Shown: piece by piece, positions 23,128 to 30,777 of the stretch
Numbering within the stretch: the first letter of the stretch is position 1
Layout of the letters: each line of letters begins with the position of its first letter
Assembly (NCBI GenBank): GCA_020049245.1
Contig: JAIFLB010000068.1
Coordinates: 1-36,310 of the forward strand
Reading direction: 5' to 3'
DNA length: 36,310 nucleotides
Origin: Betaproteobacteria bacterium
Lineage (GTDB): Bacteria; Pseudomonadota; Gammaproteobacteria; Burkholderiales; Thiobacillaceae
Position numbers and translations under genes: made by a program
The notes under the pieces: model-generated
What the model was told of the DNA's origin: nothing
Seen by the model: the letters and a program-made list of their open reading frames with translations, nothing else
Database searches by the model: none

Positions 23128-23308
23128 CCCTTTCTTTTCGTTAGCTGCCCAACTTCATCGCAGCGACCACCCAATTTCTAAGCATTTCCAACCACAACTT
23201 AATGTTCGACATTAAGTTGTGCATCTATCACTTGATTTCGATTGAATATTTTTCTTTCCATAGAAATCTAAGTCATTGATGCCATTAAAAAAATTCCTAT
23301 TTTTCGGC
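23128..23308. other. Intergenic region between rnpB and the mra promoter
   Basis: About 180 AT-rich bases with no gene on either strand. Its only marked structure is the perfect 12-bp inverted repeat at 23193-23221. Confidence 0.5.
23193..23221. repeat. Perfect 12-bp inverted repeat between rnpB and mraZ
   Basis: CACAACTTAATG (23193-23204) and CATTAAGTTGTG (23210-23221) are perfect complements with a 5-base TTCGA loop. It lies 65 bases after the end of rnpB and about 88 bases before the mra -35 box. No T-run follows on either side. It could be a 29-bp operator for a dimeric regulator or an RNA hairpin; which cannot be told from sequence. Confidence 0.8.
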
Positions 23309-23338
23309 TTGACGGTGGGGAATTGTGTTCTCTATAGT
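23309..23338 (+). promoter_or_regulatory. Predicted sigma-70 promoter of the mra/dcw cluster
   Basis: The -35 box TTGACG (23309-23314) and -10 box TATAGT (23333-23338) are separated by 18 bases and lie about 60 bases before the mraZ GTG. It is the only strong promoter-like pair upstream of the cluster and overlaps the MraZ boxes, as in enterobacteria. Confidence 0.75.
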
Positions 23339-23362
23339 GGGGATAAGTGGGTAACTGTGTGG
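23338..23362 (+). promoter_or_regulatory. MraZ operator: three TGGGN-type boxes at 10-bp spacing
   Basis: TGGGG (23338-23342), TGGGT (23348-23352) and TGTGG (23358-23362) are each separated by 5 bases, so they fall on the same face of the helix. E. coli MraZ represses its own operon through TGGGN boxes with 5-base spacers, and the layout here is the same. The third box is degenerate. The boxes begin at the end of the -10 and run into the start of the transcript, a position suited to repression. Another TGGGG at 23316 is out of phase. Confidence 0.75.
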
Positions 23363-23397
23363 TTTTGTGTCGCACAGTGCATCACGGAGGAGATAAC

Positions 23398-23874
23398 GTG
23401 GCATTTCGGGGGTCGACGCAACTGGCGCTGGATGGGAAAGGGCGATTAGCCATTCCCGCGCGCTACCGTGAGCGTCTGGCCACGCAATGTGGCGGTCATC
23501 TGATGCTCACCGCCGACCCGACCAATGGCTGCCTCCTGCTCTATCCATTCCCTGAATTCGAAGCGCTGGAACGCCAGATCAACAGCCTCCCGGGCTTTCA
23601 TCCGCTGACCCAGCAATTGAAATTCGTCGTCGTCGGTTCGGCCGAAGAAGTCGAGCCGGACAGCGCTGGTCGCATCCTGATTCCCCCCCTGCTGCGCAAG
23701 TTCGCCACGTTGGAGAAGTCTGTCGTGCTGGTCGGTCAGGGCAACAAATTCCAGGTCTGGCAGGAAGCCGCCTGGCAAGCCAAGTTCGACGCCTCCGCGC
23801 AATTGCCGGACATGCTCAACAGTGCCGCGCGGGATGGCACCTTGCCGGAGGAACTCAAGGGCTTTTCGCTGTGA
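23398..23874 (+). CDS. mraZ: Transcriptional regulator MraZ, 158 aa
   Basis: MraZ is a DNA-binding repressor of the division and cell-wall cluster and forms a ring of subunits. Two SpoVT-AbrB-like domains are visible: FRGSTQLALDGKGRLAIPARYRERL near 3-27 and VEPDSAGRILIPPLLRKFATLE near 85-110, each with a G-R-(L/I) hairpin. The start is the GTG at 23398, with a perfect GGAGGAG ribosome site just upstream; the frame is open 51 bases further back but that stretch holds the operator. Its stop overlaps the rsmH start (GTGA). Confidence 0.95.
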   Translation: MAFRGSTQLALDGKGRLAIPARYRERLATQCGGHLMLTADPTNGCLLLYPFPEFEALERQINSLPGFHPLTQQLKFVVVGSAEEVEPDSAGRILIPPLLRKFATLEKSVVLVGQGNKFQVWQEAAWQAKFDASAQLPDMLNSAARDGTLPEELKGFSL

Positions 23875-24845
23875 GCGACATCGCATCCAGCGAAGCAGGA
23901 AGACACATCACCGTCCTGCTGCAAGGGGCGGTGGATGCACTGAACATGCATCCGGACGGCATCTACGTCGATGCCACTTTCGGGCGCGGTGGACACAGTC
24001 GGGAGATTCTTTCCCGGCTGGGTTCAGATGGCAGGTTGATTGCGCTGGATCGCGACCCACAGGCGGTGGCGGCAGCGGCGGAAATAAAGGATGCAAGGTT
24101 GCAAATGGTGCACGCGGCGTTTTCGGAATTGACCGAAGTGTTGCGTGAATTGGCGGTGGAAGCGGTGGATGGCGTGTTGTTCGACCTGGGCGTGTCCAGC
24201 CCGCAACTGGACCAAGCCGAGCGGGGCTTCAGTTTTCGTTTTGATGCACCGCTCGATATGCGCATGGACACCAGCCGCGGCATGACCGCAGCGGAATGGT
24301 TGAACCAGGCGGAAGAAAAGGAGATTGCCCAAGTTGTCTGGAACTATGGCGAGGAACGGTTTGCTAGACAGGTTGCGCGGGCGCTTGTTAAAGCGCGCGC
24401 GCTCACTCCAATTGCCACGACCGGACAACTGGCCAGCATCGTCGCCACAGCCGTGCGCACGCGTGAACGCGGTCAGGACCCGGCGACGCGCACCTTTCAA
24501 GCTGTGCGGATTTTCATTAACCGCGAACTTGAAGAAATCGAAGCGGCGTTGCCGCAGGCGGTTGCCGCCCTGAAACCGGGCGGACGACTGGTGGTCATCA
24601 GTTTTCATTCTTTGGAAGATCGAATGACAAAACGGTTCATGCGCGACGAGGCGGCCGGGGAACGGGTTCCACCCGAAATTCCCGTCACCGCTGACGCCTT
24701 GCGCGGCGGCCGTTTGCAACTCATCGGCAAGGCGATCAAGCCGGATTATTACGAATGCAGCGCCAATCCACGTGCGCGCAGCGCCACGATGCGGGTTGCA
24801 GAACGTACCGATGCGGCAGGTTGGAGGGATGCATGGTCAAACTGA
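23871..24845 (+). CDS. rsmH: 16S rRNA (cytosine-1402 N4)-methyltransferase RsmH, 324 aa
   Basis: RsmH (MraW) methylates N4 of C1402 in 16S rRNA using S-adenosylmethionine. Visible motifs are HITVLLQGAVDAL, the SAM-binding YVDATFGRGGHS near 30-42, IALDRDP, LFDLGVSSPQLDQAERGFSF, RTFQAVRIFIN and VISFHSLEDR. The family length is about 310. The start is a GTG that overlaps the mraZ stop by three bases. The 3' end overlaps the ftsL start by 13 bases. Confidence 0.97.
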   Translation: MSDIASSEAGRHITVLLQGAVDALNMHPDGIYVDATFGRGGHSREILSRLGSDGRLIALDRDPQAVAAAAEIKDARLQMVHAAFSELTEVLRELAVEAVDGVLFDLGVSSPQLDQAERGFSFRFDAPLDMRMDTSRGMTAAEWLNQAEEKEIAQVVWNYGEERFARQVARALVKARALTPIATTGQLASIVATAVRTRERGQDPATRTFQAVRIFINRELEEIEAALPQAVAALKPGGRLVVISFHSLEDRMTKRFMRDEAAGERVPPEIPVTADALRGGRLQLIGKAIKPDYYECSANPRARSATMRVAERTDAAGWRDAWSN

Positions 24846-25105
24846 ACCTGATCCTCAGTGTGGCGTTGGTCGCTGTCGCCCTTTCTGTCGTCTCTGCGCG
24901 CCACCAAGCGCGCAAATTGTTTGTGACCTTGCAGGCAGAGCAAAGTCATGCGCGCGAACTCGAAGTTGAATGGGGCCAGCTGCAACTTGAGATATCAACC
25001 TGGCTGATGCACAACCGGGTGGAAGAAGTCGCGCGCGGACGCCTGAACATGGTGATTCCTGTACCGGGACGCATCTATGTCCTGCAACCGGATGTGCTGC
25101 CATGA
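24833..25105 (+). CDS. ftsL: Cell division protein FtsL, 90 aa
   Basis: A short bitopic division protein: few cytoplasmic residues, one membrane helix (LNLILSVALVAVALSVVSA) and a periplasmic coiled-coil of leucine heptads (ARKLFVTLQAEQSHARELEV, then WGQLQLE). FtsL joins FtsB and FtsQ and activates FtsWI. The ATG at 24833 has GGAGGG six bases upstream; longer forms read into rsmH in a Cys/Arg-rich shadow frame. It overlaps ftsI by four bases (ATGA). Confidence 0.93.
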   Translation: MVKLNLILSVALVAVALSVVSARHQARKLFVTLQAEQSHARELEVEWGQLQLEISTWLMHNRVEEVARGRLNMVIPVPGRIYVLQPDVLP

Positions 25106-26871
25106 ATCGCCGCGCCAACCTAAACCCGCCCGCGCATCCGCTGTTGCGCCTCGACCTGCAACGCTGGCGCGCGCGCTTGACCCTCGGCCTGCTGTTCGCC
25201 GGCTTTGCCGCCCTGTCGATGCGGGCAGTCTATCTGCAGGTCTGGCAAAGCGACTTTCTCACCAACCAGGGTGAAAAACGCGCCCAGCGCATCGCCCCCA
25301 TCCCGGCCTATCGCGGCATGATCACCGATCGGCGCGGCGAGCCGCTGGCGGTCAGCACGCCAGTCGAAACGCTGTGGGTCAACCCGAAGGAAGCCAGTCC
25401 GAGTGCATCGGAGATTCAGGCGCTGGCCGACATTCTGGGCAGGAACCCGGACCAGATCGCCCGCCTGTTCGCCGACAAGAAGAAGGGCTTTGTCTATCTT
25501 GAACGTCTGCTTGAGCCGGCCAAGGCCGAGCAGATCAAAGCCCTCGGGATCGTCGGACTGCACAGTAAACCGGCTTACCGGCGCTATTACCCGGGCGGCG
25601 AAGTCACCAGCCACGTGCTGGGCGCCACCGACATCGAAGACAACGGTCTTGAAGGGCTCGAACTGAGTCATCAATCCTGGCTCACCGGCGAGCCCGGCTC
25701 GCAGCGGGTGGTGAAGGATCGCCCCGGCAACGTGGTCGAAATCCTGGAACGCATCAAGGCGCCGAAACCGGGGCGCGATCTTGCTTTGTCGCTGAACCAG
25801 CACATCCAGTATCTCGCCTACCGCGAACTCAACGACGCCGTCGTCCTCAACAACGCCCGCGCCGGCTCGGTCGTCGTTCTCGATGCGCGCACCGGCGAAA
25901 TTCTGGCGATGGCCAACTCACCGGCGTTCAACCCGAACAGCCGAGCCACCTTCACCCCGGACCGCATGCGCAACCGGGCGGTGACCGATACCTTCGAACC
26001 CGGCTCGACGATGAAGCCGCTGTTTGTCGCGGCGGCGCTGGACGCCGGCGTTGTGCGGCCGGACTCGGTGATCGATACCGGCCCGGGCTGGTTCATCATC
26101 GGCGACAAGCGGATCACCGACACGCACCCCAAAGGCGTGATGACGCTGGCGGAATCGATCCAGGTCTCGAGCAACGTCGCAGTAGCCAAGATTGCGCTCG
26201 AAACACGCGGCGAGGATTACTGGAACCTGCTGACGCGCGCCGGTCTCGGCGCGCAGCCCAAATCCGGCATGCCCGGCGAAGCCAGCGGCCGTCTGCGCCC
26301 GTTCGCCACCTGGCGGCCAATCGAGAAAGCCACCATGTCCTTCGGTCATGGCCTGTCGCTCAGCCTGCTGCAACTGGCGCACGCCTACACCGCCTTCGCC
26401 AACAAGGGCGTGATGCCGCAGATCACCGCGCTGCGCCGCGAAGGCGCGGCACCTGGCACGCGTGTGATGAGCGAGAAAACCGCTGTTGACGTGCTGGGCA
26501 TGATGGAACTGGTCACCCGTGGCGAAGGCACCGCGCCGATGGCGCGCGTCTCCGGCTACCGAATCGCCGGCAAGACCGGCACCGCACACAAATTCGTCAA
26601 CGGCAGTTATGACGGCAAGTTGTACATCAGTTCGTTCGTCGGCCTGGCGCCGGCATCGGACCCGCGTCTGGTGGTGGCGGTCATGCTCGACGAACCGCAC
26701 AGCCGCCAGTATTACGGCGGTCTGGTCGCCGCGCCGGTGTTCTCGAAAGTGATGGCCGGCGCGCTGCGCTTCATGGCGTTGCCGCCCGATGCGCCGTTCG
26801 ACAGCAGCAGCGCGCCGCCCGGCGAAGCGCCGGTGGTGCCGTTCACACCCGCCGTGGCGGAGGCGACATGA
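25102..26871 (+). CDS. ftsI: Peptidoglycan transpeptidase FtsI (PBP3), 589 aa
   Basis: FtsI is the division-specific class B penicillin-binding protein. After a cytoplasmic stretch and one membrane helix (about residues 25-48) come the pedestal domain (YRGMITDRRGEPLAVSTPVE) and the transpeptidase domain with S302-x-x-K305 (PGSTMKP), S356-S-N358 (VSSNVAVAK) and K491-T-G (AGKTGTAHK). All three catalytic motifs are intact. Length is normal. It works with FtsW, encoded downstream, and sits directly after ftsL. Confidence 0.97.
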   Translation: MNRRANLNPPAHPLLRLDLQRWRARLTLGLLFAGFAALSMRAVYLQVWQSDFLTNQGEKRAQRIAPIPAYRGMITDRRGEPLAVSTPVETLWVNPKEASPSASEIQALADILGRNPDQIARLFADKKKGFVYLERLLEPAKAEQIKALGIVGLHSKPAYRRYYPGGEVTSHVLGATDIEDNGLEGLELSHQSWLTGEPGSQRVVKDRPGNVVEILERIKAPKPGRDLALSLNQHIQYLAYRELNDAVVLNNARAGSVVVLDARTGEILAMANSPAFNPNSRATFTPDRMRNRAVTDTFEPGSTMKPLFVAAALDAGVVRPDSVIDTGPGWFIIGDKRITDTHPKGVMTLAESIQVSSNVAVAKIALETRGEDYWNLLTRAGLGAQPKSGMPGEASGRLRPFATWRPIEKATMSFGHGLSLSLLQLAHAYTAFANKGVMPQITALRREGAAPGTRVMSEKTAVDVLGMMELVTRGEGTAPMARVSGYRIAGKTGTAHKFVNGSYDGKLYISSFVGLAPASDPRLVVAVMLDEPHSRQYYGGLVAAPVFSKVMAGALRFMALPPDAPFDSSSAPPGEAPVVPFTPAVAEAT

Positions 26872-28349
26872 CGCGGGCCATCGAGCTGGTCGCCAGCCTG
26901 CGCGCCCTCGCCCCGGCGGCGCGCAACCTCAGCGCCGACAGCCGGCAGATCGAAGCGGGCGACGTCTTCCTGGCCTTTCCCGGCGCTGAACATGATGGTC
27001 GCGACCATATCGCCAGCGCGATCCATGCCGGCGCCGCCGCAGTGGTATGGGAGCCGACCGGCGGCGAATGGAACACAGCCTGGCGTGTGCCGCACTTGCC
27101 GATCGCGAATCTGAAAGCGGAGGCTGCGGCGCTAGCTGCCGCCTGGTATGACCAACCCTCGCAAACGCTGTGGATGACTGGTGTTACCGGCACCAACGGC
27201 AAGACCTCGGTAGCGCAGTGGCTCGCCGCCGCGTTCACCGACCTGGGCCGCAAAACGGCGACTATCGGCACCCTGGGCAATGGTTTTCCCGGCCAACTTG
27301 CCAGCGCCAGCCACACCACACCGCATGCCGTCAGCCTGCAACGTCTGCTGGCTGATTTCCGCGATGCGGGGGCGGCTGGCGTGGCAATGGAAGTCTCCTC
27401 GCACGGCCTCGACCAGGGTCGCGTCGAAGGCGTCGCGTTCGATGTCGCCGTGTTCACCAACCTGTCGCGCGATCACCTCGACTACCACGGCGACATGCAG
27501 CAATACGCGGCCGCCAAGTCGCGCCTGTTCCACTGGGTCGGACTGAAAGCGGCGGTCCTCAACGCAGACGACGAACTCGGCGCCAAGCTGGTCGAACAAC
27601 TCCGCCACGGCACAACCCGGGTACTCAGTTACGGCCTGCATGCCGGCGACCTGCGCGCGCAACGCTGCCAGGCCGATCGCCACGGTCTGCGCCTGGAAAT
27701 CACTTCGCCCTGGGGCGATGGCCAGCTCGATTCACCGCTGCTCGGTGAATTCAACGCCTACAACCTGCTTGCCGCGCTGGGCGCGCTACTGGTCAGCGAT
27801 GTGCCGCTGGAGCGGGCACTGGCCGCGCTGGCGAAAATGCAGCCGGTAGCCGGCCGCATGCAACGCGTCGATGCCGGCGCCGACGATCCCAGCGTGATCA
27901 TTGACTTCGCCCACACACCGGACGCGCTCGACAAAGTGCTGGTGGCGCTGAAACCGCTGACCAGCGGCCGCCTGATCTGCGTCTTCGGCTGCGGCGGTGG
28001 CCGTGATACCGGCAAGCGTCCGTTGATGGGCGCGGCGGTGGCGGCGCGCGCCGATCTCGCCATCGTCACCAGCGACAACCCGCGTCACGAAGATCCGGCG
28101 CATATCGTCGCCGACATTCTCAGCGGCATGCCACCTGATCAAACCGTCATCCTCGACCGCCGCGCCGCGATCAGCAGCGCCATCCTGCACGCAGGTCCGG
28201 ATGACATCGTCGTGCTGGCCGGCAAGGGGCATGAGGATTACCAGGACATCAAAGGCGTCAAACACCCCTTCTCCGATCTCGTCGAAGCCCGTCTCGCGCT
28301 GGCGGCCAGATCATCCAATCCAGCAAGGAATTCGCATGCGTCTGCATGA
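26868..28349 (+). CDS. murE: UDP-MurNAc-L-Ala-D-Glu:meso-diaminopimelate ligase MurE, 493 aa
   Basis: MurE adds the third residue of the peptidoglycan stem peptide. It has the three Mur-ligase domains: N-terminal UDP-substrate domain (LSADSRQIEAGDVFLAFPG), central ATPase with the P-loop GVTGTNGKTSV near 105 and EVSSHGLDQGR, and the C-terminal domain with D403-N-P-R406, the signature for meso-diaminopimelate rather than lysine. The ATG overlaps the ftsI stop (ATGA), and the 3' end overlaps murF by 14 bases. Confidence 0.97.
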   Translation: MTRAIELVASLRALAPAARNLSADSRQIEAGDVFLAFPGAEHDGRDHIASAIHAGAAAVVWEPTGGEWNTAWRVPHLPIANLKAEAAALAAAWYDQPSQTLWMTGVTGTNGKTSVAQWLAAAFTDLGRKTATIGTLGNGFPGQLASASHTTPHAVSLQRLLADFRDAGAAGVAMEVSSHGLDQGRVEGVAFDVAVFTNLSRDHLDYHGDMQQYAAAKSRLFHWVGLKAAVLNADDELGAKLVEQLRHGTTRVLSYGLHAGDLRAQRCQADRHGLRLEITSPWGDGQLDSPLLGEFNAYNLLAALGALLVSDVPLERALAALAKMQPVAGRMQRVDAGADDPSVIIDFAHTPDALDKVLVALKPLTSGRLICVFGCGGGRDTGKRPLMGAAVAARADLAIVTSDNPRHEDPAHIVADILSGMPPDQTVILDRRAAISSAILHAGPDDIVVLAGKGHEDYQDIKGVKHPFSDLVEARLALAARSSNPARNSHASA

Positions 28350-29694
28350 AGCCGCCCAGGCACTCAACGCCGCCGCTGTCGGCGCCGACGTCAGCATCAC
28401 CGCCGTTGTCACCGACTCGCGCAAACTCAGCCCGGGGTGCCTGTTCGTGGCCTTGAAAGGGCCACGCTACGACGGCCACAGCTTTGCCGCCAAGGCGCTG
28501 GAACAAGGCGCCGCCGCAGTCATGGTGGCGGCGAGCGCGCAAATGGCGATCAGCCCGGCCCTGATGGTGGACGACACGCTGCAGGCCCTCGGCCAACTCG
28601 CGGCCTGGCATCGCAGCCGCATGCCGGCCAAGGTCGCCGCGATCACCGGCAGCAACGGCAAGACCTCGGTGAAAGAAATGCTGGCCGCGATTCTCGCCGT
28701 CGATGTCGGCGCAGATGCCGTGCTGGCGACCGAAGGCAATCTCAACAACGACATCGGCATGCCGCTGACACTGTTGAAACTGACCCCGGAACACCGTTAC
28801 GCGGCGATCGAAATGGGCATGAACCATCCCGGCGAAATCGGCTATCTGACCCAGATTGCGCGGCCGGAAGTGGCGCTGGTCAACAACGCGTTGCGCGCCC
28901 ACCTCGAAGGACTCGGCACGATCGAAGCGGTGGCGCGCGCCAAAGGCGAGATCTATGCCGGGCTGAAGGACGACGGTATCGCCATCATCAATATTGATGA
29001 CCCACATGCCGATCTCTGGCTCAGCCTCGCTATTCGCCACCAGGTGATGAGCTTCGGCTTCGCCGAACAGGCTGATGTGCGCATCGTTGCAGCCAGCCAA
29101 ACTGAGTTGAAAACCCCGCTCGTGCTGGAAACCCCGGCTGGCCGTATCGAGACCACCTTGCAGGTGCCCGGCCAGCACAACCTGCGCAATGCTGCAGCCG
29201 CCGCCAGTCTGGCATTGGCGCTCGGCATCCCGACGAAATCGATCGCCGACGGCCTGGCCAACTACAGCGGCGTCAAGGGGCGCCTGCAAGCGCATGCCTG
29301 CATTCTCGGCGCGACGCTGATCGACGATACCTACAACGCCAATCCCGATTCCGTGCTGGCCGCCATCCAGGTGCTGGCGGCGCGGCCGGGCACGCGCATT
29401 CTGGTGCTGGGCGACATGGGCGAACTCGGCCCGGATGCCGCCAAGATGCATCGCGAAGTCGGCGAGAAAGCGCACGCCGCCGGCATCGACCGCCTGCTTT
29501 GCCTGGGCGAGATGACGATCAACTCGGTTGAAGCCTTCGGCAAGAACGCGATGCACTTCGAGCGCATCGAGGAACTGCTGGCGGAAATCGAATGCGCGCT
29601 CGGGCCGCAAGTCACGGTGCTGGTGAAGGGTTCCCGCTTCATGCAGATGGAACGGGTGGTGAAGTCGTTCATCGAGGACAAGACATGCTCCTGA
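28336..29694 (+). CDS. murF: UDP-MurNAc-tripeptide:D-Ala-D-Ala ligase MurF, 452 aa
   Basis: MurF attaches D-Ala-D-Ala to complete the UDP-MurNAc-pentapeptide. The P-loop is ITGSNGKTSVKEML near 112, followed by ATEGNLNNDIGMPLTLL, MGMNHPGEIGYLT and the DDTYNANPDSVLAAI motif that marks MurF. The start is the ATG at 28336 with AAGGAA upstream; earlier in-frame starts lie inside murE. Length is normal for the family. It overlaps mraY by 10 bases. Confidence 0.96.
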   Translation: MRLHEAAQALNAAAVGADVSITAVVTDSRKLSPGCLFVALKGPRYDGHSFAAKALEQGAAAVMVAASAQMAISPALMVDDTLQALGQLAAWHRSRMPAKVAAITGSNGKTSVKEMLAAILAVDVGADAVLATEGNLNNDIGMPLTLLKLTPEHRYAAIEMGMNHPGEIGYLTQIARPEVALVNNALRAHLEGLGTIEAVARAKGEIYAGLKDDGIAIINIDDPHADLWLSLAIRHQVMSFGFAEQADVRIVAASQTELKTPLVLETPAGRIETTLQVPGQHNLRNAAAAASLALALGIPTKSIADGLANYSGVKGRLQAHACILGATLIDDTYNANPDSVLAAIQVLAARPGTRILVLGDMGELGPDAAKMHREVGEKAHAAGIDRLLCLGEMTINSVEAFGKNAMHFERIEELLAEIECALGPQVTVLVKGSRFMQMERVVKSFIEDKTCS

Positions 29695-30770
29695 TGCTCG
29701 CCCAGTGGCTCGGCCACGATATCCGCGCCTTCAACGTGTTCCAGTACATCACGCTGCGTGGCGTGCTGGCGGCGCTGACCGCGCTGATGATCTCGTTCAT
29801 TCTCGGCCCGGCGATGATTCGCAAGCTGACCGAGTTGAAGGTTGGCCAGCCGGTGCGCGACGACGGCCCGCAAACCCATCTGGTGAAAGCCGGCACGCCG
29901 ACCATGGGCGGTGCCTTGATCCTCGCCTCGATCATCCTGACCACGTTGTTGTGGGCCGATCTGACCAACCGTTATGTCTGGATTGCGCTGCTGACGCTGG
30001 TCGGTTTCGGCGCCATTGGCTGGGTTGACGACTGGCGCAAGGTAGTGGAGAAAAACCCGCGCGGCCTGGCTTCACGCTGGAAGTATTTCTGGCAATCGGT
30101 GATCGCCGCCGCCATCGCCGCCTGGCTGGCCTGGTCAGCGCACCTGCCGGCGCAGACCGAGCTGATCGTGCCGTTCTTCAAACATATCGTGATGCCGCTC
30201 GGCGCCGTCGGCTTCGTCGTGCTGGCCTACTTCGTCATCGTCGGCACCAGCAACGCGGTCAACCTGACCGACGGCGCCGATGGCCTGGCGATCCTGCCCA
30301 CGGTCATGGTGGCGGGTGCACTGGCCATCTTCGCCTATGTCGCCGGCCATGCCGTGTTCTCCAAATATCTCGGCCTGCCGCACATTCCCGGCGCCGGTGA
30401 ACTGGTGGTGTTCTGCACCGCAATGGTCGGCGCCGGGCTGGCCTTCCTCTGGTTCAACGCCTATCCGGCGGAAGTCTTCATGGGCGACGTCGGCGCGCTG
30501 GCGCTGGGCGCCGCGCTCGGCGTGGTGGCGGTGATCGTGCGACAGGAAATCGTGCTGTTCATCATGGGCGGCGTCTTCGTCGCCGAGGCCATCTCGGTGA
30601 TGGTGCAGGTCGGATCGTTCAAATTGCGCGGCAAACGCGTCTTCCTGATGGCGCCGATCCACCACCACTTCGAGAAGAAGGGCTGGAAGGAAACCCAGGT
30701 CGTGGTGCGCTTCTGGATCATCTCGATGATCCTGGTGTTGATTGGTCTGGCTTCGTTGAAGTTGAGGTAA
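29685..30770 (+). CDS. mraY: Phospho-MurNAc-pentapeptide transferase MraY, 361 aa
   Basis: MraY transfers phospho-MurNAc-pentapeptide to undecaprenyl phosphate, making lipid I at the inner membrane. It has about ten membrane segments and the conserved catalytic regions: GTPTMGGALIL, the Asp pair in GWVDDWRKVV, NAVNLTDGADGLA, NAYPAEVFMGDVGAL and APIHHHFEKKGW. I chose the ATG at 29685 (MLLMLAQWL), as in other betaproteobacterial MraY proteins; an ATG at 29694 that overlaps the murF stop is an alternative. murD follows after 7 bases. Confidence 0.96.
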   Translation: MLLMLAQWLGHDIRAFNVFQYITLRGVLAALTALMISFILGPAMIRKLTELKVGQPVRDDGPQTHLVKAGTPTMGGALILASIILTTLLWADLTNRYVWIALLTLVGFGAIGWVDDWRKVVEKNPRGLASRWKYFWQSVIAAAIAAWLAWSAHLPAQTELIVPFFKHIVMPLGAVGFVVLAYFVIVGTSNAVNLTDGADGLAILPTVMVAGALAIFAYVAGHAVFSKYLGLPHIPGAGELVVFCTAMVGAGLAFLWFNAYPAEVFMGDVGALALGAALGVVAVIVRQEIVLFIMGGVFVAEAISVMVQVGSFKLRGKRVFLMAPIHHHFEKKGWKETQVVVRFWIISMILVLIGLASLKLR

Positions 30771-30777
30771 GCAGAGC

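Noticed and set aside
23347..23397. Upstream extension of mraZ from an earlier start
   Set aside because: It would run through the MraZ operator and past a perfect GGAGGAG site that serves the GTG at 23398.
28258..29610. 450-codon minus-strand open frame
   Set aside because: It is antisense to murF, with low-complexity His/Gln/Arg composition and no recognisable motif.
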